A stretch of 64,000 nucleotides of DNA from Sulfobacillus thermosulfidooxidans (GTDB lineage Bacteria > Bacillota > Sulfobacillia > Sulfobacillales > Sulfobacillaceae), in the NCBI RefSeq assembly GCF_001280565.1, contig NZ_LGRO01000001.1:620001-684000 (forward strand), read 5' to 3'. The notes beneath the pieces were generated by a model. The model saw nothing but the letters and a program-made list of their open reading frames with translations, did no database searches and had not been told where the DNA came from. The translations under genes and the position numbers were made by a program. Shown one piece after another: positions 8,357-16,836 of the stretch (its first letter is position 1; each line of letters begins with the position of its first letter).

Positions 8357-9321
8357 ATGACATGGAAGGTTGATGATCCTGCTATTCGGCAGCAACTAAA
8401 ATCCCTCATGGTCCCGAGCACCATGAAAAGTGTGATCGTACTTGTGTGGGATTGGATCGTCATTGGAGGAATCGGAACCGTTACGTGGCGTATCATCCGG
8501 CATGCCGGGTGGCATATATGGTCAATGCTGATTCTGTGCGGTGCCCTTTGCGCCATTGCTACCCGCCAACGCGGACTTGAAAATCTTATTCACGAGGCTA
8601 CCCATGCAAACCTCAGCGCACGACCATGGGTAAATGATAGTTTAGCTTGGGTTTTGGCATGCCTACCACTGGGGCACAACCTGACGGTAGAACGTCAAAA
8701 CCATGTGCAAGGCCATCACTGGCACAATTTTGGAGTGAGCACGACCCGGATTTTCAGCGGTATCAGGCGTTTGGTGCCGATCGGTTGCCGGCTGCCAATT
8801 ACGGTGCGTTACTCCGCATGATGACCACCGGATTTCCCTCTTATGTGCGCGGAGCCTGGCGGGCCTTTATCTGGCCGTTCGGTGAACCGTGGTGGATGCG
8901 CAGCATTCGGATAGTTTATTGGCTCGGAGTGATTGCGGTGGCCGCGATGTTTCATCTGATTATTCCAGTGATCGTGTTTTGGGTGGTTCCGGCCGTTACG
9001 CTGTTACCCGTCATCCGCTACTTCGGAGAGTTATCGGAACATGCGGCGGCTGGGTGTGCATCCGAAGTCGTTAGCAGTCGCAACAATTTAGGTTGGTTAC
9101 AAGAGTGGACGATTCATCCCCATGGGGATGGTTATCATATCATTCATCACCTGTACCCGAAAACACCGCACCATCCCCTAGCCCGGGCTCATCGGACATT
9201 GTTGGCGTATCCGTTATATCGGTATGGCGGCCGGCATTGTTACGGAATTCGCGCAACCCTGGCGGATTTAGTCCAGTCTCCGGACCCTGCTGGTGCAGGC
9301 GGAAAGGATGTGTCATCGTGA
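8357..9321 (+). pseudogene. Membrane fatty-acid-desaturase-like diiron oxygenase, split by a frameshift
   Basis: Starts ATG 8357 after AAGGGAGGTG. The first part contains two histidine boxes, HEATHANLS and NHVQGHHWHNF; the frame then fails near 8735 and continues in another frame with SEHDPDFQRY, several membrane helices and the third box IHPHGDGYHIIHHLYP, ending 9321. All metal-ligand boxes of the desaturase/hydroxylase family are therefore present across two frames. A single-base deletion near AATTTTGGAGTGAGC explains it. No slippery heptamer is visible, so a programmed shift is unlikely; a recent mutation or a sequencing error are both possible. Repaired length would be about 321 residues. 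The stop overlaps the next start by four bases, supporting operon membership. Confidence 0.8.
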
Positions 9322-10019
9322 GTTTGAAGGACCCCATTCTTATCGATCCGGAAGTGTGTCGCCGTTATGGGGCGCTGCATATCGGGTGGCGACTAGTGCG
9401 GAGTTTAGGGGCCGTGGAACCAGATATTTTTTTGACGCGCTGGATAGCCCAATCTCAGGCTAGCTTAAAGCCCCAATTGATGCAATTGCCGACATGCGAC
9501 AATCACATCCAGGCGTATCGGCGACTTTTGCGCCAAATGGGCGTGGATCCTACGTCAAAACGCAGCAGCGTCGAAGCGTTATGGAAACGTATCCGCGCAA
9601 CATCTGTCTGGCCGATCATCCATCCTTTGGTGGACCTTACACATGTGTTGTCTCTAAAATATCGGGTGTCGACCGCCCTCTACGACTGGGATCGCTGTAC
9701 GCCCCCGATCGTCTTACGCCTGGCACGGCGGGATGAACCTCATTGGGGCATCGGGGATACGGAACCAGTGACCCTACCGGAAGGAACCTTGGTGTACGCT
9801 GATACCCAGCAGGTTTTGTGTCGTCACTATAATCATCGGGATGCAGTGCCGACCCAAGTGACCGCGGATACGAAAAACGCGGTGTTAATCGTGGACGGTG
9901 CGCCGGGGATTGATCTCGGGGTCGTGCGCCAGTTATTGAACGAATGGGAATTGCTTGTCTCAACCTTTTTAGGCGGCGTCGTTTCGGATGCGGGCCTGGT
10001 GTCGTGCCCTGAGGGATAA
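9318..10019 (+). CDS. B3/B4 tRNA-editing-domain protein, 233 aa
   Basis: GTG 9318 overlaps the TGA of the desaturase gene; GGAAAGGA lies upstream. The protein matches the stand-alone B3/B4 domain family related to the editing domain of the phenylalanyl-tRNA synthetase beta chain. Landmarks are AYRRLLRQMGVDPTSKR, INPLVDL-like IIHPLVDLTHVLSLKY, YDWDRC, then GTLVYADTQQVLCRHYNHRD and VTADTKNAVLIVDG. Known editing domains remove wrongly attached amino acids from tRNA. In an amino-acid-analogue cluster it could protect the producer by clearing the product from tRNA, or act as an enzyme on aminoacyl substrates. Family assignment is firm, role is inference. Confidence 0.8.
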   Translation: MSLKDPILIDPEVCRRYGALHIGWRLVRSLGAVEPDIFLTRWIAQSQASLKPQLMQLPTCDNHIQAYRRLLRQMGVDPTSKRSSVEALWKRIRATSVWPIIHPLVDLTHVLSLKYRVSTALYDWDRCTPPIVLRLARRDEPHWGIGDTEPVTLPEGTLVYADTQQVLCRHYNHRDAVPTQVTADTKNAVLIVDGAPGIDLGVVRQLLNEWELLVSTFLGGVVSDAGLVSCPEG

Positions 10020-10180
10020 TGGTCGGAATGTCGGCCCTCGCAAAAGCAGGAGCAGGCAGGGCTATCCAAACTGCTGGGTGTGATGAAAAACAGGGCGGAG
10101 ACTAATTGTAAAGAGGCGTTAGACGTTCGACGGGAACACGCATCCAAGTGAGAATCCCGAAGGAAGGAGACTGTGTGCCG

Positions 10181-10999
10181 ATGACCATGTCGGTGGTGAA
10201 GTATCATGCGTTGGGTAATGATTATCTCGTTGTCGATTCGCGGTACGTGGGAGTGGACAGTTTAACACCGCCTGTGATTGCACGTTTATGCGACCGGCAT
10301 CACGGTTTCGGCGGGGATGGCCTATTATGGGGACCCGCGGATTCGCACAATACCGTTCGGATTTTCAATTCCGACGGATCCTGGGCCGAAAACAGCGGAA
10401 ACGGCACTCATATTTTTGCGCGGTATTTGTGGGACACGCACCAAGCGGATAGGGAGTCTTTTACTGTCTGGGCCCACGGAATTCCCGTATCCGTGACGAT
10501 TTCCGCTATGGACGGCAGCATCATGGTGGATGCCAATTTAGGTGAACCCCAACAACACGAACCACTGACCATCATGGTCAACCAGCAGTCGTGGCAAGGG
10601 ACTCGACTATCGTGGGGCAATCCTCACTTTGTAATCACCCGGGATCATGTGTCCCGGGACATCCTTGACCAGTGGGGTCCCTTGTTGGAAAAGCATCCGA
10701 CATTTCCGCAACGCACCAATGTCCAGTTTATGAACATCGTCGGACCTGACACAATTCGTATAGAGATTTGGGAACGGGACTCCGGGTATACCTTATCGTC
10801 TGGCAACAGCGCGGCGGCGGCCGCGGCCGTTGCATGGCAACTCGGGGTTCAGGCACCCACGCGTGTCATGATGCCCGGGGGTATATTGTGGGTGCGGCAC
10901 GATCCGAATACGGGCGTCTGGATTCGAGGGCCGGTCGTCAGAGTCTTTACGGGCGTTTGTGATCCCGAATGTCTCGGCGTACTAGAAACAGGGCTATAA
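10181..10999 (+). CDS. Diaminopimelate-epimerase-like protein with both catalytic Cys replaced by Ser, 272 aa
   Basis: ATG 10181 lies ten bases after AAGGAAGGAG. The DapF fold is clear: KYHALGNDYLVVD at 7-19, HHGFGGDGLL at 40-49, FNSDGS and AENSGNGTHIFARY at 62-82, WGNPHFV near 146, and ERDSGYTLSSGNSAAAAA near 200. In DapF the acid/base pair is Cys in the CGNG and ACGTG motifs; here both are Ser (Ser72, Ser207), the E of GET is Tyr and the terminal G is Ser. The protein is therefore unlikely to be the cell's DAP epimerase. It could epimerise, dehydrate or isomerise a pathway intermediate. It lies 160 bases after the B3/B4 gene on the same strand. Confidence 0.8.
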   Translation: MTMSVVKYHALGNDYLVVDSRYVGVDSLTPPVIARLCDRHHGFGGDGLLWGPADSHNTVRIFNSDGSWAENSGNGTHIFARYLWDTHQADRESFTVWAHGIPVSVTISAMDGSIMVDANLGEPQQHEPLTIMVNQQSWQGTRLSWGNPHFVITRDHVSRDILDQWGPLLEKHPTFPQRTNVQFMNIVGPDTIRIEIWERDSGYTLSSGNSAAAAAAVAWQLGVQAPTRVMMPGGILWVRHDPNTGVWIRGPVVRVFTGVCDPECLGVLETGL

Positions 11000-11028
11000 G
11001 ATTAACTTAACGTTATGGATGGGGAATC

Positions 11029-11057
11029 ATGTCGCATAACAAATGTTGTTGCGACAT
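11029..11057. repeat. Short inverted repeat after the cluster
   Basis: ATGTCGCA (11029-11036) and TGCGACAT (11050-11057) form an 8-bp perfect stem with a 13-base loop. No T-run follows, so it is not a standard terminator. It marks the transition from the intact cluster to decayed DNA. Confidence 0.4.
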
Positions 11058-11526
11058 CCCGCTCGCATCAGCCATGCTCCATGCCCGAGCATTCTTAATC
11101 GGACGACGAGCTTATTTGCTGAGCTTACAAATTCGTGGTTTCAGTCGGCCAGTCCATTAGTTCGTGATGACTCTTTTGGTAAACAGCTTACGTTGCGGTA
11201 TTCGGTTCCACAGCTTATGAGTGACTTGACAGATTCTTTAGGTATGGTATCCCCAGATAGGCCCAGCGGTCTTTCACTGTCAACACGTATCCGTCGGCAT
11301 CGGACGCATTGGGCCGAGGTAATAGCGCAGATTAAGGCGTCCAGTCGATTCCCACCAGTGCCGGTTTTTGCATGATGAGGAAAACTAAAACGATTGGTCT
11401 GGACAATCTTATTGAAGATACATTCTCGGCAATGGCAGTATTGGTCCGCAGCACCTTTATATTCTGAGTTCGGGGGGCCCACAGAGCCAGTGATACCTTG
11501 GGAAAGGATTCGTAGATTCGCTTGCT
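11058..11526. other. Degraded DNA without a recognisable gene
   Basis: Short open frames occur on both strands but none has a ribosome site or recognisable motif. The region immediately precedes an N-terminally damaged transporter gene, so it probably holds the decayed start of that gene or an old insertion. Confidence 0.4.
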
Positions 11527-12557
11527 TTGAACCTTGGTTCCTTCACTTACAGAGTAAAAGTCGTCAGCGGATTTTGCGCAAATTCGTTAACCAATTGGAT
11601 CGGTGGCCGAACAAAAACGGTTATGATGTCCGCCGATAGCGTGCGTTTGCTCTTAGCCACGAGTCTAGCCTTGGCTGCAGTCCTGCATACCCCATTCAGC
11701 GTTCTACTGGTCGGTGTGATGCTGTTCGAGTTGGCAGGTGTGTTCTTCTCTCCCGCGGAAAGCGCACTACTGCCGTTGGTCGTTCCAGCAGAGGATATCG
11801 TGGCGGCCAAAGGCGTTCACCAATCTAGTGCGGCGACCGCTGGGTTGGCTGGGAAACTTTTGGGAGGCCCGCTTTTGATGCTTCTGGGTGCACCACAACT
11901 CTTTTTGGTTAATGCCGCCTCCTTTGTGGTCTCGTTAGTGAGCTTATGGAGCGTGAAGGTGAAACAGCCTACTGTGCCGAGAGATCCGCTCATTAGGTTT
12001 CGGTACGAGGGGGCGATGGGCTTTAGAACAATTTGGAAGTCTCCTGGGTCATCGCGCCTTATGTGGTCGGGGATACTCGTAAATTTTGGTGTTTCCTCCT
12101 TGACTATCGTCTTAACCACATGGGTGAAAGTTCGGAACCATGGCACAGTGATGCTCTTGAGCTTAGCTTCCGGGGCATTTTTGATAGGTTCCATCATCGG
12201 GGGTGTCGGCTCGAAGTGGTCGCCCGACGCTTTCCTTTAGCAATATCCCGTTTGAGTATGTTTGGGTTTGGAGTGTGTATTGGGATGATGGGCGTCATGC
12301 GAAACCCGTTATGGACGATCGGCTGTATGGGCGCGGCGGGTCTCCGCGATGCCTTATTCAATAGTTGGGTGGGAACATATCTTGTGCAACAAACCCCTGC
12401 TTCTTTGCGTGGCCGCGTTTTCAGCACGTTCGGAGGCCTCATGCTTGCCACGGGTCCCTTGGGCCTAGCTGCATTTGGAGTGGTGTTTACATCGGGGCTC
12501 GCGTTGCCCCTACTTTTCGCCATTATGGGGTCGTTTGCCGTGCGGCGGGTCTGCTAA
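11527..12557 (+). pseudogene. MFS drug-efflux-type transporter remnant
   Basis: From about 11590 the frame encodes the MFS loop (GGRTKTVMMSADSVRLLLAT) and helices 3 to 7; near 12215 the frame shifts, and helices continue as SRLSMFGFGVCIGMMGV and QQTPASLRGRVFSTFGGLML, a typical R-GRV-x-S motif of DHA3-type exporters. The first two helices are missing and the last helices are cut at 12557. Seen: fragments in two frames. The gene is dead. It may once have exported a compound, perhaps linked to the cluster to its left. Confidence 0.7.
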
Positions 12558-13586
12558 CCAGATCGAATTTTCCCGTTGTCGTGCAGGACGAACATGTCAG
12601 CCCCACCTGATTTCAGGAGCGTCCGTGAATCTTCTGGAAGAAAAGGGCGATACTTATTCGTCGAACAGGAAGATACGTAAGATCAGGATAGCGTACGTGA
12701 AGGTGAGAAAATAGAGGTCTTTAATCAGCGGAAAACACGTAATGGTGAGATGATGTACTTTTCGAATAACCATGTCTACCTTTCGTACTATACGTTTCTT
12801 GCTCTGTCTCCGCCAATTGCATGTCATCAGGGCCGCTGTTTTACTCCGCCCGTCTCCTTATCGCCCGCTCAATTGCAAAACCTTCATGGGTATACCTGGA
12901 ATAGTTCGCCGGGGTTTGTGACCCCCTTTTCCCCAATCCCTTGACCAAGTGGAAACCGGCGGCTATTGGGATTGGTCTCGTCTAACCGATTATTGAGCTT
13001 ATTGGCCTCTTGTCTCCCGCCTGACGCTGCAACTTGTTGTCACCACTACCCCTGAAAACGAATCCGCCCACGATTGTTCCGACCGCCCGCGTTGCCTTAA
13101 CAACGAGCGGCCTGATTGAGGGTCACCTTGAGCACTGGCTCTTCACCCAACGCCCCGGGTCCCATCACACGTGGTGCCTGAGTGCCGGAGGCGGCATCAC
13201 CTTACACACCATATAGTCCTGTGTCCTCGTCGCTTCCCCTCGTTATGGTGAATGGGTCTGGGAATTTCTGGGATGGTGGAATGGCCTATGTGACAGCCAG
13301 CCCTGGCATGATGCGTCCAATGGCGCGTTGGAGATTGGGCGGCTATGTGGGAGATTGATCTCTGAGAGGTGCGCAATTCCGTCAGTTGATTACGTGAGGT
13401 CCTGTCTTCCAAGTTCTTCTAAAGAAAACCTTGCGTAGAATTTCGATTCGTTCACCCATTACGTGAGCAAGAAGAGTTGAAAGATGCCGATATTTTCGGC
13501 AAAATGTCAATCATGAAAAATTTTGTAAAAAACACTACTGTGGGGAGGTTGCTACGCGGATCAAAGGTTCCGCGCTGGACAAAATA
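12558..13586. other. About 1 kb of apparently non-coding, decayed DNA
   Basis: Only short, motif-free open frames (64, 60 and 71 codons) are present. The stretch before 13586 becomes AT-rich and may carry the promoter of the next two genes (TTGTAAAAAACACTACT region), but no clean -35/-10 pair is seen. No repeats or RNA gene recognised. Confidence 0.4.
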
Positions 13587-14051
13587 ATGAGTTTAACAGA
13601 AGCCGAAGCGGAGGCTTTTCTTAGTGAACCTAAGACACTCCTAGGTAAAATAGCATGGAACACAGTATCTGATGCTCAATTCATCTATAAAGCGGTGGCA
13701 AAGGTGCTTTTAACGCAATCTGGGAATGCATCATTATTGGATTTAGTGTTAACATATAATTCCAAAGCGAGAACTTTTGTATTCGTTTTGAGGTACGCGC
13801 ATCGTGAGAACATTCGGCGACTCGAATTTAATAAGCCCCATATTAACCCCGGGAGATCTCGTGAACATATTGGTAAATTGCACAAACATAAGTGGACAGA
13901 TGCTTATGGGGACACATGGGCCTATGAACCTACAGACATTGAAGATCCATGGGATTTTCGCCGATCGCTTGGCAATTTCCTGACTGAATGTAATATTGAA
14001 TACGAACCAGCCCAATTGGGAACGTTGCAGGTACAAGGGAGGTGGATTTAA
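13587..14051 (+). CDS. DUF6978-like protein, first gene of an AT-rich pair, 154 aa
   Basis: ATG 13587 has only a weak upstream purine run. The protein begins with a helical N-terminus (SLTEAEAEAFLSEPK), followed by beta-rich sequence with VLTYNSKARTFVFVLRY and a conserved-looking NPGRSREHIGKLHKHKWTD centre with several His, then DIEDPWDFRRSLGNFL. The layout resembles the uncharacterised DUF6978 family (from memory, moderate certainty). It is followed after one base by a DUF1828 gene, a pairing typical of small defence or toxin-antitoxin-like modules. It is visibly AT-richer than the surrounding element, a sign of transfer. Confidence 0.6.
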   Translation: MSLTEAEAEAFLSEPKTLLGKIAWNTVSDAQFIYKAVAKVLLTQSGNASLLDLVLTYNSKARTFVFVLRYAHRENIRRLEFNKPHINPGRSREHIGKLHKHKWTDAYGDTWAYEPTDIEDPWDFRRSLGNFLTECNIEYEPAQLGTLQVQGRWI

Positions 14052-14052
14052 G

Positions 14053-14781
14053 GTGACGTGCGATAAAATTGAGCGTCTGCTAGATACATTCCCTGCGTTA
14101 TTTAGTTGTGACTATGAAAAGCATATCCAAAAATATGTTCTAAAAACCCCGTTTTATTTGCCAGACGGAGATATGCTAACGATTTTTTTCGACCCTGAGT
14201 CAGGTCGCTTGTCTGATTTAGGGGAGACAGTGCATCGATTTGCCTCTCAAGGGATTTCTATTGAGGGAAATAAAACGTGGCTACGACGGTCACTACTCGA
14301 TCCCGAGGTTCATTATGATTCAGGTGAGTTATTTATCGAAACACTTGATCGGCCAACTGCATTGGCTGGTCTAATTAATACAATCATTCGATTAACGGAC
14401 CTTGAAATGGCTAGGTTTCCCCGAAAGCCTAAGACGTTTCGGGAAGACGTTAAAGCGTACCTATCATCACTTCCAATCGAATTTGTGTCGAAATATCGGG
14501 CTGTTTTGCAAGACATTCAATTAACCTTTGACTTCTATGTCTCTAAACCCCATCCGGCATACTTGGAAACTATGCATGCTCAGCCGAAATTTGCTCAGCA
14601 AGCTAGCTTACACGTTTTGGGGAAGTGGTCAATCGCTAAAGTTGATAATACAGTAAAGTTAATTACGGTCATTCATTCTGGTATGATTCTGCCCAACATT
14701 GTTGTGGAACAACTGCAAGAAGTTTCCACAGTCGTTCCATGGGACTATCGAGAGCGTCTTAAAGAAATCCTCGTAAGTTAA
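14053..14781 (+). CDS. DUF1828-family protein, 242 aa
   Basis: GTG 14053 is seven bases after AAGGGAGGTG and one base after the previous stop, so the two genes are coupled. The N-terminal region carries KTPFYLPDGDMLTIFF and GRLSDLGETVHRF, matching the DUF1828 pattern TPF-x-PDGD-x-I then LSDLG-T. A C-terminal domain of about 100 residues (FDFYVSKP, ASLHVLGKWSIAKV) resembles DUF1829. The biochemical role of these domains is not established to my knowledge; they often sit in genomic islands next to a second small gene. A defence or toxin-antitoxin role is inference. Confidence 0.7.
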   Translation: MTCDKIERLLDTFPALFSCDYEKHIQKYVLKTPFYLPDGDMLTIFFDPESGRLSDLGETVHRFASQGISIEGNKTWLRRSLLDPEVHYDSGELFIETLDRPTALAGLINTIIRLTDLEMARFPRKPKTFREDVKAYLSSLPIEFVSKYRAVLQDIQLTFDFYVSKPHPAYLETMHAQPKFAQQASLHVLGKWSIAKVDNTVKLITVIHSGMILPNIVVEQLQEVSTVVPWDYRERLKEILVS

Positions 14782-15106
14782 CGAAGGAATTGGGTAGTGG
14801 TGTTCCGTATAGTTCATGTCAGAGGCTACCATTTCCCTCAAGCAATGGGGCAGCTTTTTATATTGACGTACATGGGATGAATTTCCACTACGACCCATTC
14901 CGTTGTCTCCTCTGCGTAAGCAAGGGATGGCGCGTTCCCACCACTGGGGAGGTTTTATACGAATTAGCCCCGATATCACCTGTGCAAACACTTTTCAACC
15001 TTGAACCGCGTAACCCATTGCGGTGCGCCAAGTTCAGTCCAGGTAGAGGTTCCTAGCATTCGATAGAAAAGCGTAATATTATCGTTGCCCGCCCGACCCA
15101 TCCCTT
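14782..15106. other. Spacer with no gene recognised
   Basis: Between the DUF1828 gene and the DUF2283 remnant. One 88-codon frame (14790-15056) has a ribosome-like GAAGGA upstream but no recognisable content. No RNA or clear terminator seen. Confidence 0.35.
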
Positions 15107-15334
15107 CGTGTTCTGGCACAGCACTATGGTCCTGTCGCCGATGCGTTATATCTCACCTTGCGCCGGGAACCCGTGGTGCGTTCGGTCGCGCTATCCCCGG
15201 ATATTCTTCTCGATGAAACGTTTGATCGTTGGGTGGTCGGTCTTGAAGTCATGTATCCGACTGACAATTGGGCTATCGCCCGCACGTGGTTACAGCATCA
15301 CGGATGGGCACCAGACGACGATTCTGTTGGCTAG
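15107..15334 (+). pseudogene. DUF2283 protein remnant lacking a start
   Basis: The frame reads HYGPVADALYLTLRREPVV then VALSPDILLDETFDRWVVGLEV, which is the DUF2283 pattern (YD-x2-ADALY-x-L ... V-L-x-P-x-ILLD ... VGLEVL). The frame is open from a TAA at about 15074, but no ATG/GTG/TTG with a ribosome site precedes the domain, so the first residues are lost. It ends at TAG 15332-15334. DUF2283 proteins are often small antitoxin-like partners. Confidence 0.6.
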
Positions 15335-15695
15335 GGAATTTGCGGCATCACAATCACCAAGGATCTTCATTCTTCATTATTCTTCATTATTTTTCATTCT
15401 TCATTCTTCTTCTATCCTTTTCGGGAATGTAAACGGTTACTGTCTTTCTAATTCGGGTGCGTATGGATCACGCCTCGACCTTCGTGTGGGTGCAGACAGG
15501 GCTCGAACCCCGAATACGGTGTGACTGGTTCTGATTGCTCTGTGAGGTACCCGGTCATTCTGGGACGCGAATCCCTCGTGAGAGGTTCCTCAATAGGGTT
15601 GTGCACTAGTAGTCAATGGTCGTTCCCGATGCTCGAAGGCCGATCTATGGCGGGGGAACAAGCGTCGGGGGATAGATAACAGGAGGATGATCTTG
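15335..15695. other. Left flank of the mobile element: simple repeats and a tRNA-like fragment
   Basis: Contains an imperfect TTCATT/TTCTTC low-complexity run (15361-15412) and, on the minus strand around 15490-15525, GGGGTTCGAGCCC followed by CTGCACCCACA, which resembles the 3' end of a tRNA. The putative T stem does not pair properly and no 5' half is found, so no tRNA is called. It could be a relic of an attachment site beside the first element gene. Confidence 0.35.
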
Positions 15696-16166
15696 GTGAA
15701 GGATCATTCCGGGGGATTGCCTCCTCGGGTCGCAGATATTGATCTGATACGCATTCTCAAAGCAGAGGGAACACGGTGCACGTGTGTAACGCCTCGCTTG
15801 CTCCTCAAAGAAGACACACGCACGGTGTATTGTCGGAATTGCGGGGCGCAAATGGATGCCTATGACGCCTTAAAGAAACTAGCATTGCACTGGGATGAGG
15901 TCAATCGTCAACAACAACGATTGCTGGAAGAACGCCAAGCGCTACTCAACTGGCAACCGTGGCGTCTGGCTGCCCGCGAACTGGTGGATACCATGACGAA
16001 AAAAGGCACCCAGAATTTGATCCCCGTGTGTCCGCATTGTGGCGAGGGCATTGAGTATCAGGATTTGATTGGGGCGAGATATGTGGATCGGAACCGCATG
16101 AAAGGGCATTCTCCGGATTCGGAGAACCCTGGCGAATCCTCCGTTGGGGACCGTTCATCCTCATGA
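15696..16166 (+). CDS. Zinc-ribbon protein with coiled-coil, 156 aa
   Basis: GTG 15696 is nine bases after AGGAGG; an in-frame ATG at 15687 abuts the ribosome site and is less likely. Cys pairs occur as TRCTC and YCRNCGAQ (residues about 25-55), then a helical stretch WDEVNRQQQRLLEERQALL, then a second ribbon VCPHCGEGIEY near 115. The C-terminus is Ser/Pro-rich. Two four-Cys sites suggest a nucleic-acid or protein adaptor. It is the first intact gene of the mobile element. Family not identified. Confidence 0.65.
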   Translation: MKDHSGGLPPRVADIDLIRILKAEGTRCTCVTPRLLLKEDTRTVYCRNCGAQMDAYDALKKLALHWDEVNRQQQRLLEERQALLNWQPWRLAARELVDTMTKKGTQNLIPVCPHCGEGIEYQDLIGARYVDRNRMKGHSPDSENPGESSVGDRSSS

Positions 16167-16205
16167 ACCCTGGGGAGGGATTGAGTGGGGAAAGGAGGTG
16201 GTATA

Positions 16206-16346
16206 ATGGAACCCCGTTCTCACGCCCCGCTCTGTGATGAGTGTGATCGCGAGGCTCGGTATCAATGTGTGGTGTGTCGCACAGGGTTTTGTGGGGCCCA
16301 CGGGTCCAGTTCAGGCGGACAAGAGGTTTCAACGAATTGGGGATAA
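16206..16346 (+). CDS. 46-residue B-box-like zinc finger peptide
   Basis: ATG 16206 is preceded by AAAGGAGGTGG. The peptide has LCDECDREARYQCVVCRTGFCGAH, i.e. C-x2-C-x7-C-x2-C-x4-C-x2-H (written in parts: LCDEC, QCVVC, GFCGAH). The pattern is close to that of the 64-residue protein at 339. Likely a small treble-clef adaptor; function unknown. Confidence 0.6.
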   Translation: MEPRSHAPLCDECDREARYQCVVCRTGFCGAHGSSSGGQEVSTNWG

Positions 16347-16530
16347 TCCTTGACGGAGCAAGACCTGAAGTGTACGCTAGCAATAGGCTCTCGGAATGAG
16401 ATTCCCGATGATGGCAGATCGGGATGCCTGTGCCATCAGGCTAACATGGAGGATCCAGGCAGTGGGCCTGTTGCACCAGGTCAGAGATCCCTGAACCATG
16501 CTCATTCCGTTCAATCCACTCTAGCACTCA

Positions 16531-16558
16531 GGTTCCCCGCCAGAATGGGCGGGGAACC
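16531..16558. repeat. Perfect 11-bp hairpin
   Basis: GGTTCCCCGCC (16531-16541), loop AGAATG, GGCGGGGAACC (16548-16558), then GATTATTTTC. The stem is terminator-strong but the T-run is weak. It lies 55 bases upstream of the consensus promoter and probably ends the transcript from 15.7 kb. Confidence 0.6.
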
Positions 16559-16613
16559 GATTATTTTCGGGGGAGTTCGCGAATGTCTCCGGAAGGGAAA
16601 CCCGGGACGAATG

Positions 16614-16642
16614 TTGACACGGGGGCATGGAGTTTTTATACT
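16614..16642 (+). promoter_or_regulatory. Consensus sigma-A promoter
   Basis: TTGACA (16614-16619), exactly 17 bases, TATACT (16637-16642). This is the best vegetative promoter seen in the element. Predicted start of transcription near 16649, rightward. Confidence 0.75.
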
Positions 16643-16648
16643 TAGGTT

Positions 16649-16791
16649 AATGTATGGGTCAGTACCTCTTGAAAGACGAAATTCCCTGGATGAAGTGCAC
16701 AAAACCGCAAAAAACCGGCATCCCATCGCTTAAAAAGTCGAGATTTTGGGGTGTGTTTCAGTCATTCCCCGCGTGGTGGGGAATTTTTTTT
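16649..16791 (+). ncRNA. Candidate small RNA or attenuator leader, about 140 nt
   Basis: The interval runs from the predicted transcript start to the intrinsic terminator ending at 16791. Short frames inside (27 codons from ATG 16651; a longer one from 16654) lack a ribosome site. The RNA either stands alone as a small RNA or is a leader whose terminator must be overcome for the genes from 16837 onward. No known RNA family was recognised. Confidence 0.5.
16764..16791 (+). terminator. Intrinsic terminator
   Basis: ATTCCCC / GGGGAAT stem (16764-16770 with 16778-16784) around GCGTGGT, followed by a run of T to 16791. Located 120 bases after the consensus promoter. Confidence 0.75.
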
Positions 16792-16836
16792 GAGGGAATA
16801 TGGGATGGTCCCTCAAAAAATGTCTGGAGGACGCGT

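Noticed and set aside
8725-8745. Programmed -1 frameshift in the desaturase gene
   Set aside because: No X-XXY-YYZ slippery heptamer or following pseudoknot is visible; a simple deletion or read error explains the data better.
11141-11482. Possible transposase fragment on the minus strand
   Set aside because: Cys- and Arg-rich frame without any DDE motif, terminal repeats or start site.
15361-15412. TTCATT/TTCTTC repeats as a CRISPR array
   Set aside because: Units are only 6-9 bases without spacers; this is low-complexity sequence.
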